DNA of 64,000 nt from Magnetospirillum sp. ME-1 (GTDB lineage: Bacteria; Pseudomonadota; Alphaproteobacteria; Rhodospirillales; Magnetospirillaceae). The number at the start of each line of letters is the position of its first letter. Position 1 is the first letter of the stretch. The translations under genes and the position numbers were made by a program. This document shows, piece by piece, positions 14,284 through 22,109 of the stretch. Under the pieces are notes generated by a model. That model was not told the origin of the DNA. It saw only the letters and a list, made by a program, of their open reading frames with translations, and did no database searches. The stretch lies in the NCBI RefSeq assembly GCF_002105535.1, contig NZ_CP015848.1, positions 3,452,926-3,516,925 of the forward strand, read 5' to 3'.

Positions 14284-14679
14284 TCAGGAGAAGGAGGGCG
14301 GACCTCGCTGGGTCTGGGGCTGGTGCACAGATTGGCTAGGCGCCGAGGGCGCGGCCTGTGGTCCCAGTGTCGGGCGAGGCGCTGCCTCAGGAGCGACCCA
14401 GGCGGTTGGCGTGGGTGGCAGGATCTTGGCGCCCATATGAATCTGGCAGAACGAACAGTGCTCGCCCTTGGCCTTGGCGGGAGCGCCGGTCTCGCCCGAA
14501 GTGTCGGAGGAATGGCAGATGGAAGCCGTAATGTCCTGGTCCAGCACCATGGCCGCTTGGACCGGCGCCAAAGGCACGATCACCTGCAGGAGGAGCGCCA
14601 AGGCGGCCAGCCACGCGCCGAACCGCCCGAGACGGCCCGACTGTCCGATGCTGTTGCGCTGTTCCCCCTGTGACGACAC
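14284..14679 (-). CDS. DUF2946-like secreted Cys/His protein
   Basis: The product is 131 residues from a GTG at 14679; a TTG at 14697 is the alternative and neither has a strong Shine-Dalgarno. A membrane/signal segment (WLAALALLLQVIVPLAPVQA) is followed by ICHSSD and HCSFCQIH, the spacing expected for DUF2946-type proteins often linked to copper. The end is Pro/Gln-rich. It is the first gene of the copper cluster, 57 bp ahead of the next. The gap contains the small stem GACCCC-ATA-GGGGTC. Confidence 0.6.
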   Translation of the reverse strand: MSSQGEQRNSIGQSGRLGRFGAWLAALALLLQVIVPLAPVQAAMVLDQDITASICHSSDTSGETGAPAKAKGEHCSFCQIHMGAKILPPTPTAWVAPEAAPRPTLGPQAAPSAPSQSVHQPQTQRGPPSFS

Positions 14680-14743
14680 GGGCTCTCTTTCGATCAAGTA
14701 GCGAAGCCTAATCTAACACGGTGGCCGCCCTGAGTCATCGCGC

Positions 14744-14974
14744 TTATCCCGAGCTCCTGCGCGGATCGTTGGCGTATAACGTGTGATGCCAATAGGACAG
14801 GCCCAATAGCGCCACTCCTGCCACCACATGGGAGAGGCGAGCGTTGCGCCCCTTGAGAAAGCCGGTCAGCACCAGCGCCCCCATGGCCGCCACCATACCG
14901 GTCTTGGCGAGGGATCGGTTGCGCCGAAGACGCTCACGCCGCGCTGGGGCTGATTTCGCAATAGCGTCGCCCAT
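14744..14974 (-). CDS. small membrane protein, 76 residues
   Basis: It starts with ATG at 14974 (GAGG about 9 bp upstream). A basic N-terminus (ARRERLRRNRS) precedes one or two membrane segments (GMVAAMGALVLTGFL and LSHVVAGVALLGLSYWHHTLY). I recognise no family. It is divergent from the small Cys-rich gene at 15078, and an FNR-like palindrome lies between them. Confidence 0.6.
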   Translation of the reverse strand: MGDAIAKSAPARRERLRRNRSLAKTGMVAAMGALVLTGFLKGRNARLSHVVAGVALLGLSYWHHTLYANDPRRSSG

Positions 14975-15031
14975 GAAGACCCTCGTCACCATTCCGATAC
15001 AATACCCTGAGTGTAATTCAATTTCAGGTCT

Positions 15032-15045
15032 TTGACCTTGGTCAT
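15032..15045. promoter_or_regulatory. FNR/NNR-type binding site
   Basis: TTGAC, CTTG, GTCAT matches the CRP/FNR-family pattern TTGAY-N4-RTCAA with one mismatch. It lies about 33 bp before the start codon at 15078 and about 58 bp before that at 14974, so it could serve either divergent gene under low oxygen or nitric oxide. The regulator itself is not in the window. Confidence 0.5.
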
Positions 15046-15077
15046 ATTGAAAAACGTCCTGCGGCATCGGAACCAAC

Positions 15078-15227
15078 ATGGTGAAGAACGGCGAGGTGAA
15101 CGGCACGCGTGAAGAGCTCATGGGCGCGATCAATGAAGCACTCGAGCAAGGCCGCGAGGAATGTCCGTGGTGCGCCAAGAACCGCGACCATGACTGGTGC
15201 GACAGTGATCCGGGATGGGAACAGTGA
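15078..15227 (+). CDS. small Cys-rich protein, 49 residues
   Basis: ATG at 15078 opens a frame with typical high-GC codon use. The helical N-terminus (TREELMGAINEALEQGREE) is followed by CPWCAKNRDHDWCDSDPG, a Cys/His/Asp motif that could bind zinc or iron. No family is recognised. The Shine-Dalgarno is weak (CGGAACC). Its stop codon lies inside the stem of the terminator at 15224-15251. The FNR-like site upstream suggests expression under low oxygen. Confidence 0.5.
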   Translation: MVKNGEVNGTREELMGAINEALEQGREECPWCAKNRDHDWCDSDPGWEQ

Positions 15228-15251
15228 GCCCCCCGCAATTTGGGGGCTCAC
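15224..15251. terminator. bidirectional terminator hairpin
   Basis: GTGAGCCCCC (15224-15233) and GGGGGCTCAC (15242-15251) form perfect 10-bp arms around an 8-base loop. It sits between the convergent Cys-rich gene and soeC and contains the former's stop codon. Confidence 0.75.
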
Positions 15252-15254
15252 CGT

Positions 15255-16196
15255 TTATCCCTTGGCCTGGTAGTACAGGCTTTGGACATGGGTTCCGGCG
15301 GCGAAGAAGACCCAGCGTTCGGCCAGCAGGCCCACGTACTGGCACAGGAAGGCCAGCACCGGCTGGCCCGCCAGCAGCAGCGCCGCCGGCACCACGAAGG
15401 CGGTGGCCAGGAAGAACACCGACAGGCCCTTCGTCGTCTCCGCCCCGCCGGGGGCGGCGAATTCGATGGTGTTGAACGAGCTGCCCATGAAGCCCTGGGT
15501 CACCTGGCGGATCTGGGAGTGGTGGATGCCGATGGCGCTCTTCATGGTGGAGAGCGGCTTGCCCGTGGCGTTCAGCCACAGCTGGAAGGCCCGCGCCGCC
15601 AGGGCCAGCAGGGTCAGCCACAGGGCGGTCCCCCCCATGAAACCGGCCAGGGCGTTGCCGCCGAGCTGGGCATAGGCGGCGGCCAGGGTGAAGCCCGAGG
15701 CCAGGCCCATCAGCAGGTAATTGACCACCGTCCAGCCCGAGGCCCACTGGCGGATGAAGCGCACGCAGGCATAGATCATGCCGGTGCACACGAACAGGGC
15801 CAGCGAGGCCAGGGTGGCGAGCAACCCAAGGACCAGGGGCAGGTCGATGGCGGCGCCGTTGCCGAGCCGCACCACCACCGGCGCCCAGCCGAAGGCGTGG
15901 ATCACGGCGTAGAGGAAGGCCAGTCCCGCGACCACGGGGATGAGGATCACTTCCCGGGACAGCCACGAGGTGCGCCAGCGCGTCGCCGCCCGCCAGCCCC
16001 GCTGGGGATTGGCCAGATGGAACACCGAGGCCACCAGTCCCAGGCAGAGCAGGGCCAGCGCCACGGCGCCACCCAGGGCGAAGAAGCCGCCGCTTTGGCC
16101 GCCGGAATAGATCTGGCCGAGGGTCAGCGCGATCAGCAGGCCCTGGGCCGCACCGATCAGGGTGGTGAGGAAGATCACGGAGAATGCGGGCTTCAT
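15255..16196 (-). CDS. soeC: DmsC-type membrane anchor, SoeC-like
   Basis: The product is 313 residues with eight or so membrane helices, of the DMSO-reductase anchor (DmsC) family. It binds quinone and passes electrons between the membrane pool and the iron-sulfur subunit. Conserved stretches include VASVFHLANPQRGWRAATRWRTSWLSREV and CTGMIYACVRFIRQW. It is the third gene of soeABC, 16 bp after soeB, with a GGGGGAG site before its ATG. In SoeABC the anchor is of DmsC type, which together with the subunit sequences supports a sulfite dehydrogenase over a DMSO reductase. Confidence 0.75.
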   Translation of the reverse strand: MKPAFSVIFLTTLIGAAQGLLIALTLGQIYSGGQSGGFFALGGAVALALLCLGLVASVFHLANPQRGWRAATRWRTSWLSREVILIPVVAGLAFLYAVIHAFGWAPVVVRLGNGAAIDLPLVLGLLATLASLALFVCTGMIYACVRFIRQWASGWTVVNYLLMGLASGFTLAAAYAQLGGNALAGFMGGTALWLTLLALAARAFQLWLNATGKPLSTMKSAIGIHHSQIRQVTQGFMGSSFNTIEFAAPGGAETTKGLSVFFLATAFVVPAALLLAGQPVLAFLCQYVGLLAERWVFFAAGTHVQSLYYQAKG

Positions 16197-16212
16197 GATG
16201 TGCTCTCCCCCC

Positions 16213-16953
16213 TTACCAGCTCGACACGCCGTCGATGGTGGGCGTGGTGAAGGCGGGGCGGGGCTTTTCGCCCTCGGCCTTCAGCGGGTTGTCGACGCGC
16301 ACCAGTTCGTCGGCGTGGAGCGTATTGGTGGTCTTGCGCCGGGGCAGATAATGGTTGGCCGGTTTGGTGCCCCATTCCGGCATCAGCTGGAAGCCGCCAT
16401 TGTCGCGGATGGCCCGGGCCGCTTCGGAATTGGGGTCGCTGACGTCGCCGAAGATGCGGGCGCTGGCCGGGCAGGCCAGGACGCAGGCGGGTTTCCTGCG
16501 GTCCTCCTCGATGGTCTGGTCGTAGATGCGGTCGACGCACAGCGTGCACTTCTTCATGACACCCTGGACGGGGTCGAACTCGCGCGCGCCATAGGGGCAC
16601 GACCACGAGCAGTACTTGCAGCCGATGCACTTGTCGTAATCCACCAGGACGATGCCGTCCTCTTCGCGCTTGTAGCTGGCGCCCGTCGGGCAGACCGGCA
16701 CGCAGGGCGGCTCCTCGCAATGGAGGCAGGATTTGGGGAAGTGGATGGTCTCGGTGTTGGGGAAGGTGCCGCATTCATAGGTCTGGACGCGGTTGAAGAA
16801 CACTCCGCAAGGATCGGCGCCGTAGGGGTTCTGGTCGGTCAGCGGACCGGCCCAGCCCGAGGTGTTCCATTCCTTGCACGAGGTCACGCAGGCATGGCAG
16901 CCGACGCAGACGTTGAGGTCGATGACCAGGGCCAATTGCTTCTTGTTGGACAT
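16213..16953 (-). CDS. soeB: four-cluster ferredoxin subunit, SoeB-like
   Basis: The product is 246 residues without a signal. Four ferredoxin-type Cys groups are visible: CVGCHACVTSC, CLHCEEPPCVPVC, CIGCKYCSWSC and CTLCVDRI with CVLAC. The insertion TSGWAGPLTDQNPYGADPCG and the C-terminal MPEWGTKPANHYLPRR resemble, from memory, SoeB of sulfite-oxidising phototrophs and roseobacters. It conducts electrons between the molybdenum subunit and the anchor. Its ATG is 2 bp past the soeA stop, with GGAGGG inside the end of soeA. Confidence 0.82.
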   Translation of the reverse strand: MSNKKQLALVIDLNVCVGCHACVTSCKEWNTSGWAGPLTDQNPYGADPCGVFFNRVQTYECGTFPNTETIHFPKSCLHCEEPPCVPVCPTGASYKREEDGIVLVDYDKCIGCKYCSWSCPYGAREFDPVQGVMKKCTLCVDRIYDQTIEEDRRKPACVLACPASARIFGDVSDPNSEAARAIRDNGGFQLMPEWGTKPANHYLPRRKTTNTLHADELVRVDNPLKAEGEKPRPAFTTPTIDGVSSW

Positions 16954-16955
16954 GA

Positions 16956-19850
16956 TCACTTCCCTCCGGCCAGGAAGGCGCGGACCTTCGATTTGAAGCC
17001 GATGGTCTGGCCGGGCAGCGGCTGCATGGGCTTGAACTGGGGCCAGCTTTCCCCTTCCTCGCCCGGCTTGCACTTGGTGACGCGGACCTTGAGGTCGTAC
17101 CACGCCGCCTGACCGGTGACCGGGTCCGAGTTGGAGACGTGGCGCTCGCCCACCATGCCCGGCAGTTCTTCGCTGATCAGGTGGTTGAGCAGGAAGCCCT
17201 TTTTCGACTCGTCGGAATCGGGGTCGAGGCCCCAGGCGCCCGACGCCTTGCCGATGGCGTTCCAGGTCCACACCGTGCCGGGTTCCACCGCCTCGGTGAA
17301 GCGGGCCTGACACTTGATCCTGCCCCACGGGCTTTCCACCCACACCCAGTCGGCATCGCCGAAATTGCCCAGCGCGCCCACCTTGGGGTGCATGAACAAG
17401 ACGTTGCTGGTGTGAATCTGGCGCAGCCAGGCGTTCTGGGAATCCCAGGAATGGTACATGGCCATGGGCCGCTGGGTCAGTGCCGACAGCGGGAAGGCAT
17501 GCCCGTCCGAGCACCGCCATTCCAAGGGCGTGTAGTAGAAGGGCAGGGGATCGAAGAAGGTCTTCACCCGGTCGCGCAGGCGATCCGGGGGCTGCTTGCC
17601 CTTCCACTTGCCCTCGGCGGCCAGCCTGAACTTCTGCAGTACCTCGGAATAGAGGTGCGGCATGATGGGGTCGGTGAAGCGCACCAGACGGTGGCGATAG
17701 GCCCAGTCCAGGTAGCCCTTGTTCCAGTTGCGCATGTACTGGAAGCTGGGCGGCAGCTCGTAGTGGAAGTGGTTGTTGTTGTGCGCGTACTGGTCCCACT
17801 GGTTGGGGTTGGGCTCGCCCACCAGGAACTTCTCGCCCGCCTTGCCGCGCCAGCCCGACAGAAAGCCGATTCCCGAGCCCGGCTCGGTCTCGAAATTGAC
17901 GATGAAGTCGGGATAGTCGCGGAACTTGCGGCTTCCGTCCTTGTTGGTGAAGGCCGGCAGCTTCAGGCGCGTGGCCAGCTCGATGATCACCTCCTGGAAC
18001 GGCTTGCTTTCCCCCATGGGCGGCAGGATCGGCACGCGCACCGAATCGACGGGGCCGTCGAATTCCGAGATGGGCCGGTCCAGGATGCTCATCACGTCGT
18101 GGCGTTCGAGATAGGTGGTGTCGGGCAGCACCAGATCGGCGAAGGCCACCGTCTCGGACTGGAAGGCGTCGCACACCACCAGGAAGGGGATCTTGTAATT
18201 CCCCTGCTCGTCCTTGTCGGTGAGCATCTGCCGAACGCCCGACGTATTCATGGTGGAGTTCCAGGCCATGTTGGCCATGAACAGCAGCAAGGTGTCGATG
18301 GGGTAGGGATCGCCCTTCCAGGCATTGGTTATGGCGTTGTGCATCATGCCGTGGACGGACAGCGGGTATTCCCAGGAGAAGCCCTTGTCCAGGCGGATGG
18401 GCTCGCCGTCGGCATCCACCGACAGATCATCCGGGTCGGCGGGCCAGCCCAAGGGCGTGCCCACCAGCGCCTCGCCCGCCTTGATGGCCTGGGGGCCCTT
18501 GGGCGGCTTGGGGCAGGGGGGGATGGGGCGCGGGAAGGGCGCCCGGTGACGGAACCCGCCCGGCCGGTCGATGGTGCCCAACAGCGTCATCAGGATTGCC
18601 AGGGCGCGGGTGGTGTGGAAGCCGTTGGAATGGGCGGCAAGACCGCGCATGGCGTGGAAGGCCACCGGGTTGCCGGTGATCTTGTCGTGCTCGGTGCCCC
18701 AGCAATCGGTCCAGGCGATGGGCAACTCGATGGTCTGGTCGCGCGCCGTGACGCCCATCTCGTGGGCCAGGCGGCGGATGGTGGCGGCCGGAATGCCGGT
18801 GATGCCCTCGGCCCATTCCGGGGTGTAGTCCTTGACCCGCTCTTTCAGGAGCTGCAGCGACGGCTTGACCGGGGTGCCGTCGTCCAGGGTGTAGGAACCG
18901 AACAGGCGGCCCTCGGTTCCCTTGCTCCGGGCGATGACCGGCTTGTTGGACTCGCGGTCCCACCACATCTTGTCCGGCGTCTCGAAGGTGTCGGGCCGCA
19001 CCGGCACGCTGCCCTCGCGCACGAACAGGCCGAAGGAATCGCTGTCGGCGTTCTGGTTCACCAGTTCGGCGGCGTTGGTGTAGCGGATCAGGAAGTCGCG
19101 GTCGAACAGACCCAGTTCCATGATTTCGCGCACCAAGGCCAGCAGCAGGGCGCCGTCGGTGCCGGGGCGGATGGGCACCCACTCGTCGGCGATGGCGGCA
19201 TAGCCGGTGCGCACCGGATTGATGGCGATGAAGCGCCCGCCGCCGCGCTTGAAGGCGGCCAGGTCGCGCTTCATGGGATTGGAGTGGTGGTCCTCGGCGG
19301 TGCCGATCATGATGAACAGCTTGGCCCGCTCGAGATCGGGGCCGCCGAATTCCCAGAAGCTGCCGCCGATGGTGTAGATCATGCCGGCCGCCATGTTGAC
19401 CGAGCAGAATCCGCCATGGGCGGCGTAATTGGGAGTGCCAAACTTGGCGGCGAACAGGCCGGTCAGCGCCTGCATCTGGTCGCGCCCCGTGAACAGCGCG
19501 AACTTCCTGGGGTCGGTGGCGCGCAGGTGCCCCAGGCGCTCGGCCAGGGTCGAGAAGGCTTCTTCCCACGAAATGGGTTCGAAGGCGCCTTCGCCCCGCT
19601 CGGTCCCCTCCTTGCGCTTCAAGGGCTTGGTCAGGCGGGCGGGCGAATACTGCTTCATGATGCCCGAGGCACCCTTGGCGCACATGATGCCCTTGTTCAG
19701 GGGATGATCGGGGTTGCCCTCGATGTAACGGACCTCGCCGTCGCGCAGGTGCACGCGGATGCCGCAGCGGCAGGCGCACATGTAGCACGTGGTGGTCTTC
19801 ACTTCCGATCGTCCGAGATCGGAATCCGGAATGGACGCGGGATCCCTCAT
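16956..19850 (-). CDS. soeA: molybdopterin oxidoreductase, SoeA-like sulfite dehydrogenase catalytic subunit
   Basis: The product is 964 residues from the ATG at 19850 (GGGGGAG upstream). It has no Tat signal, so it is cytoplasmic, as known for SoeA. The N-terminal [4Fe-4S] site is C22-x2-C25-x3-C29-x27-C57. HGGFCSVNMA places Cys149 where the molybdenum ligand lies in the PsrA/NapA-type subgroup, whereas DMSO reductases use Ser. The C-terminal molydopterin-binding domain includes HTSNVLFMHPKVGALGNFGDADWVWVE-type sequence. The likely reaction is sulfite to sulfate with electrons to quinone. A polysulfide/thiosulfate-type reductase is the main alternative. Twin operators lie upstream. Confidence 0.78.
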   Translation of the reverse strand: MRDPASIPDSDLGRSEVKTTTCYMCACRCGIRVHLRDGEVRYIEGNPDHPLNKGIMCAKGASGIMKQYSPARLTKPLKRKEGTERGEGAFEPISWEEAFSTLAERLGHLRATDPRKFALFTGRDQMQALTGLFAAKFGTPNYAAHGGFCSVNMAAGMIYTIGGSFWEFGGPDLERAKLFIMIGTAEDHHSNPMKRDLAAFKRGGGRFIAINPVRTGYAAIADEWVPIRPGTDGALLLALVREIMELGLFDRDFLIRYTNAAELVNQNADSDSFGLFVREGSVPVRPDTFETPDKMWWDRESNKPVIARSKGTEGRLFGSYTLDDGTPVKPSLQLLKERVKDYTPEWAEGITGIPAATIRRLAHEMGVTARDQTIELPIAWTDCWGTEHDKITGNPVAFHAMRGLAAHSNGFHTTRALAILMTLLGTIDRPGGFRHRAPFPRPIPPCPKPPKGPQAIKAGEALVGTPLGWPADPDDLSVDADGEPIRLDKGFSWEYPLSVHGMMHNAITNAWKGDPYPIDTLLLFMANMAWNSTMNTSGVRQMLTDKDEQGNYKIPFLVVCDAFQSETVAFADLVLPDTTYLERHDVMSILDRPISEFDGPVDSVRVPILPPMGESKPFQEVIIELATRLKLPAFTNKDGSRKFRDYPDFIVNFETEPGSGIGFLSGWRGKAGEKFLVGEPNPNQWDQYAHNNNHFHYELPPSFQYMRNWNKGYLDWAYRHRLVRFTDPIMPHLYSEVLQKFRLAAEGKWKGKQPPDRLRDRVKTFFDPLPFYYTPLEWRCSDGHAFPLSALTQRPMAMYHSWDSQNAWLRQIHTSNVLFMHPKVGALGNFGDADWVWVESPWGRIKCQARFTEAVEPGTVWTWNAIGKASGAWGLDPDSDESKKGFLLNHLISEELPGMVGERHVSNSDPVTGQAAWYDLKVRVTKCKPGEEGESWPQFKPMQPLPGQTIGFKSKVRAFLAGGK

Positions 19851-19902
19851 GCCGGCTTGCTCCCCCCTGGCATTGTTTTCGCCCTCGTTGACGGGGCTGC
19901 TT

Positions 19903-19931
19903 TTAGAGCACTCTACTTTAGAGCGCTCTAA
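19903..19931. promoter_or_regulatory. twin palindromic operators between soeA and the radical SAM gene
   Basis: TTAGAGCACTCTA (19903-19915) and the perfect palindrome TTAGAGCGCTCTAA (19918-19931) share half-site TTAGAGC and are centred 15 bp apart. They lie about 55 bp from the soeA start and about 105 bp from the divergent start at 20037. Such pairs are usual for a dimeric TetR/GntR-like repressor; none is encoded nearby. Confidence 0.6.
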
Positions 19932-20036
19932 TAAGGCAATCGTGAAAGACCCTATCCCGCATACGCCATTGTACCCTACCGGAGGGCGATATTTCGTGCT
20001 TGAATATGTGCGGGAGAGGCCGGTTTCGAGAGTGGG

Positions 20037-21155
20037 ATGGATCGCCGGGACGCCTTGGCCGACACGCTGGAGCGCTTCATCGCCGCCAAGGACAGGCTGG
20101 CGGACGAGCATCCGCTGCGCTACCTGTTCTGGGAATCGACGCTGCGCTGCAATCTCGCCTGCCGCCATTGCGGCAGCGACTGCCTGCGCGACAATTCCAC
20201 CCGCCACCGGGAATTGCCGCCGGAAACCGTCAAGCGGGAGCTGGCGGCCATCGCGCGGGCTTACGATCCCCATGCCATCACCTTCGCCATCATCGGCGGC
20301 GAGCCCTTGATCCGTGGCGATATCGAGGAGGTGGGGGCGTTTGCCGCCCATCTCGGCTTCGCCTGGGGGATCACCACCAACGGCATGCTGCTGGACGGGG
20401 CGCGGCTGGCCTCGCTCAAGGCGGCGGGGCTTTCGACCCTCTCGGTCAGCCTCGACGGGCTGGAAGCCGACCACGATGCCCTGCGCCAGTTCCCGGGCGC
20501 TTTCCGCAAGGTCTCGGGCGCGCTGGAGCTTCTGGTGGCCGATCCCTTCTACGACGCCTTCGACGTCATCTGCTGTGTCAGTTCGCTGAACATCGACCGG
20601 CTGGAGCCCTTCGTCGATCATCTCGCCACCCTGGGCGTGCCGCAGGTGCGCTTCACCCCGGTGTTCTCGCGCGGGCGGGCGGGGCGGGGGTCGGGGCTGA
20701 TGCTGTCGGGGGCGCAATACCGGCAATTGCTGGCCTTCGTCGCCGAGTCCCGCCAGCGGCGGAGCGACATCAAGGTGACGCTGAGCGAGGAAGGCTATTG
20801 GGGCCCCAACTGGGAATGCCGGGTGCGCGAAGGCCTGCATTATTGCGGTTCGGGCACGGTGATCGCCTCGATCCTGCATGACGGCGGCGTCACCGGCTGT
20901 CCCAGCGTCTCGCGCCGCTTTTCCGAAGGCTCCATCCGCGAAACCCCCTTTCTGGATCTGTGGCAAGGCGGGTTCGGGCGTTTCCGCCGGGGCCGCCGCC
21001 ACATGGCGCCCGCCGCCTGCGGGGCCTGCGACCACTGGGACCTGTGCGAAGGCGGCGGCTTTCATCTGTTCGACCCCGAGGATTCCCAGGTGCTCCATTG
21101 CGGCCTGGAAAAGATCGGCGAAAGGAGAGGGTGTGATGACCGACAGCCGACGTGA
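20037..21155 (+). CDS. radical SAM/SPASM-like enzyme
   Basis: The product is 372 residues. The SAM cluster motif is CNLACRHC (CxxxCxxC), followed by IIGGEPLIRGD, typical of the radical SAM barrel. The C-terminal part has CGSGTVIASILHDGGVTGCPSV and CGACDHWDLCEGGGFH, the Cys layout of a SPASM/twitch domain with auxiliary iron-sulfur clusters. Such enzymes mostly modify peptides or proteins. The next gene overlaps by 20 bp and encodes an exported OmpA-like lipoprotein, which is the nearest candidate substrate or partner. The gene diverges from soeABC and shares its control region. Confidence 0.85.
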   Translation: MDRRDALADTLERFIAAKDRLADEHPLRYLFWESTLRCNLACRHCGSDCLRDNSTRHRELPPETVKRELAAIARAYDPHAITFAIIGGEPLIRGDIEEVGAFAAHLGFAWGITTNGMLLDGARLASLKAAGLSTLSVSLDGLEADHDALRQFPGAFRKVSGALELLVADPFYDAFDVICCVSSLNIDRLEPFVDHLATLGVPQVRFTPVFSRGRAGRGSGLMLSGAQYRQLLAFVAESRQRRSDIKVTLSEEGYWGPNWECRVREGLHYCGSGTVIASILHDGGVTGCPSVSRRFSEGSIRETPFLDLWQGGFGRFRRGRRHMAPAACGACDHWDLCEGGGFHLFDPEDSQVLHCGLEKIGERRGCDDRQPT

Positions 21156-21639
21156 CTTCCTGCTGCGCTTCGCCGCCACCGCCCTGGCCGCCGCCGGGGC
21201 GGGATGCGACTCCCAGGTCGAGGCGGTGGACGAATCCCTGTCGGCGCGCGACCGTCCCCTGGTGGTCTACGGCCCGCCGCCCCGCCATGGGGGTCTGAAG
21301 GCTCCGCGCGAGGTCGAGATCAATTTCGCCAGCGGCAGCCTGGAGCTCGACGCCAAGGCCCGGGCCATCCTGGATGAACTGGCCGAGATGCTGCGGCGCG
21401 ACCTGGATCAGCCGGTCATTCTGGACGGGCATGCGGACCAGCAGGGCAGCCGGGAATACAATCTGGCGGTGAGCGAGCGCCGGCTCACGGTGGTTCAGAA
21501 CTATCTGATCGAGCGGGCGGGCGGGCCCAGGCGTTTCATCACCCGGGCCTTCGGCCGGGAGCGGCCCAAGGTCGCCGGGACCAGCAAGGCGGCCATGGCC
21601 GCCAACCGGCGGGTGGTGATCCGGCTGGAGCCCTATTGA
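21136..21639 (+). CDS. OmpA-like lipoprotein with Tat-type signal
   Basis: The product is 167 residues. The N-terminus SRRDFLLRFAATALAAAGAGC combines a twin-arginine motif with a lipobox Cys. A short linker with PLVVYGPPPRHGGLKAP precedes an OmpA C-terminal peptidoglycan-binding domain (INFASGSLELDAKA, LDGHADQQGSREYNLAVSERR, ANRRVVI). Start ATG lies within the end of the radical SAM gene with GGAGAGGG upstream. Tat export of an OmpA domain is unusual and suggests folding or modification in the cytoplasm first. Peptidoglycan association in the periplasm is expected. Confidence 0.82.
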   Translation: MTDSRRDFLLRFAATALAAAGAGCDSQVEAVDESLSARDRPLVVYGPPPRHGGLKAPREVEINFASGSLELDAKARAILDELAEMLRRDLDQPVILDGHADQQGSREYNLAVSERRLTVVQNYLIERAGGPRRFITRAFGRERPKVAGTSKAAMAANRRVVIRLEPY

Positions 21640-22109
21640 GCGCTGGGGCGATAGGTCCACCAGCCGCCGGGGATATGGGGCGGCGCCGATCCGGTCAGGG
21701 CCGTCCACAGGGCGGCGAGCGTGGTGCCCGGGGGAAATTGGCAGCGCCCGGCCTCGCGGTTGCCGAGCTGAACGGCCGCGCCGGTCAGGCAATGGCGCTG
21801 GGCATTGGGGGCGTCGGCCGGGCCGCAGGCGGTGACGCCGCCGGAAATCCAGGCCTGTTCCCCGCTGTCCCGGTCGGTCAGGGTCAGGCGCAAGGCGGGC
21901 ATGCCGGCGCAGGTGAAGCAGATCCCCCATTCCCGCAAGTCCAGCTGGCGCGCACCGTTGGCCGGGGCAAGGCGGATGGTGTTGTCGCCGGCCGGACCGG
22001 CACTCAACAGCGTCTCCTCGCCCGTCCGGCAGGCAATATCGCCTCCGGCGAAGGCCGCCGAGGACAGGCCGAAGGCCAGGATCGCGGCGAGTAGGGCGCG
22101 GTTCAGCAT
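21633..22109 (-). CDS. secreted Cys-containing protein of unknown function
   Basis: The product is 158 residues with a Sec signal peptide (MLNRALLAAILAFGLSSAAFAG). Seven Cys in the mature part (ACRTG, ICFTCAG, TACGP, RHCLTG, GRCQFP) suggest disulfide pairing. I recognise no domain. It overlaps the upstream gene by 7 bp and the convergent OmpA-like gene by 7 bp. The pair of secreted proteins here probably functions together. Confidence 0.7.
   Translation of the reverse strand: MLNRALLAAILAFGLSSAAFAGGDIACRTGEETLLSAGPAGDNTIRLAPANGARQLDLREWGICFTCAGMPALRLTLTDRDSGEQAWISGGVTACGPADAPNAQRHCLTGAAVQLGNREAGRCQFPPGTTLAALWTALTGSAPPHIPGGWWTYRPSAQ

Noticed and set aside
4803-14679. Nitrous oxide reductase (nos) operon
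   Set aside because: NosL is present but nosZ, nosR, nosD and NosY-type permease are not; the permease is FtsX-type.
15255-19850. DMSO reductase DmsABC
   Set aside because: Catalytic subunit lacks a Tat signal and has Cys at the molybdenum-ligand position instead of Ser; SoeABC fits better.
17139-19931. Very long open frame antisense to soeA
   Set aside because: No domain and biased composition; soeA is certain.
19851-21179. Upstream in-frame extension of soeA across the divergent region
   Set aside because: It would run through the operators and antisense to a certain radical SAM gene; the ATG at 19850 has a good ribosome site.
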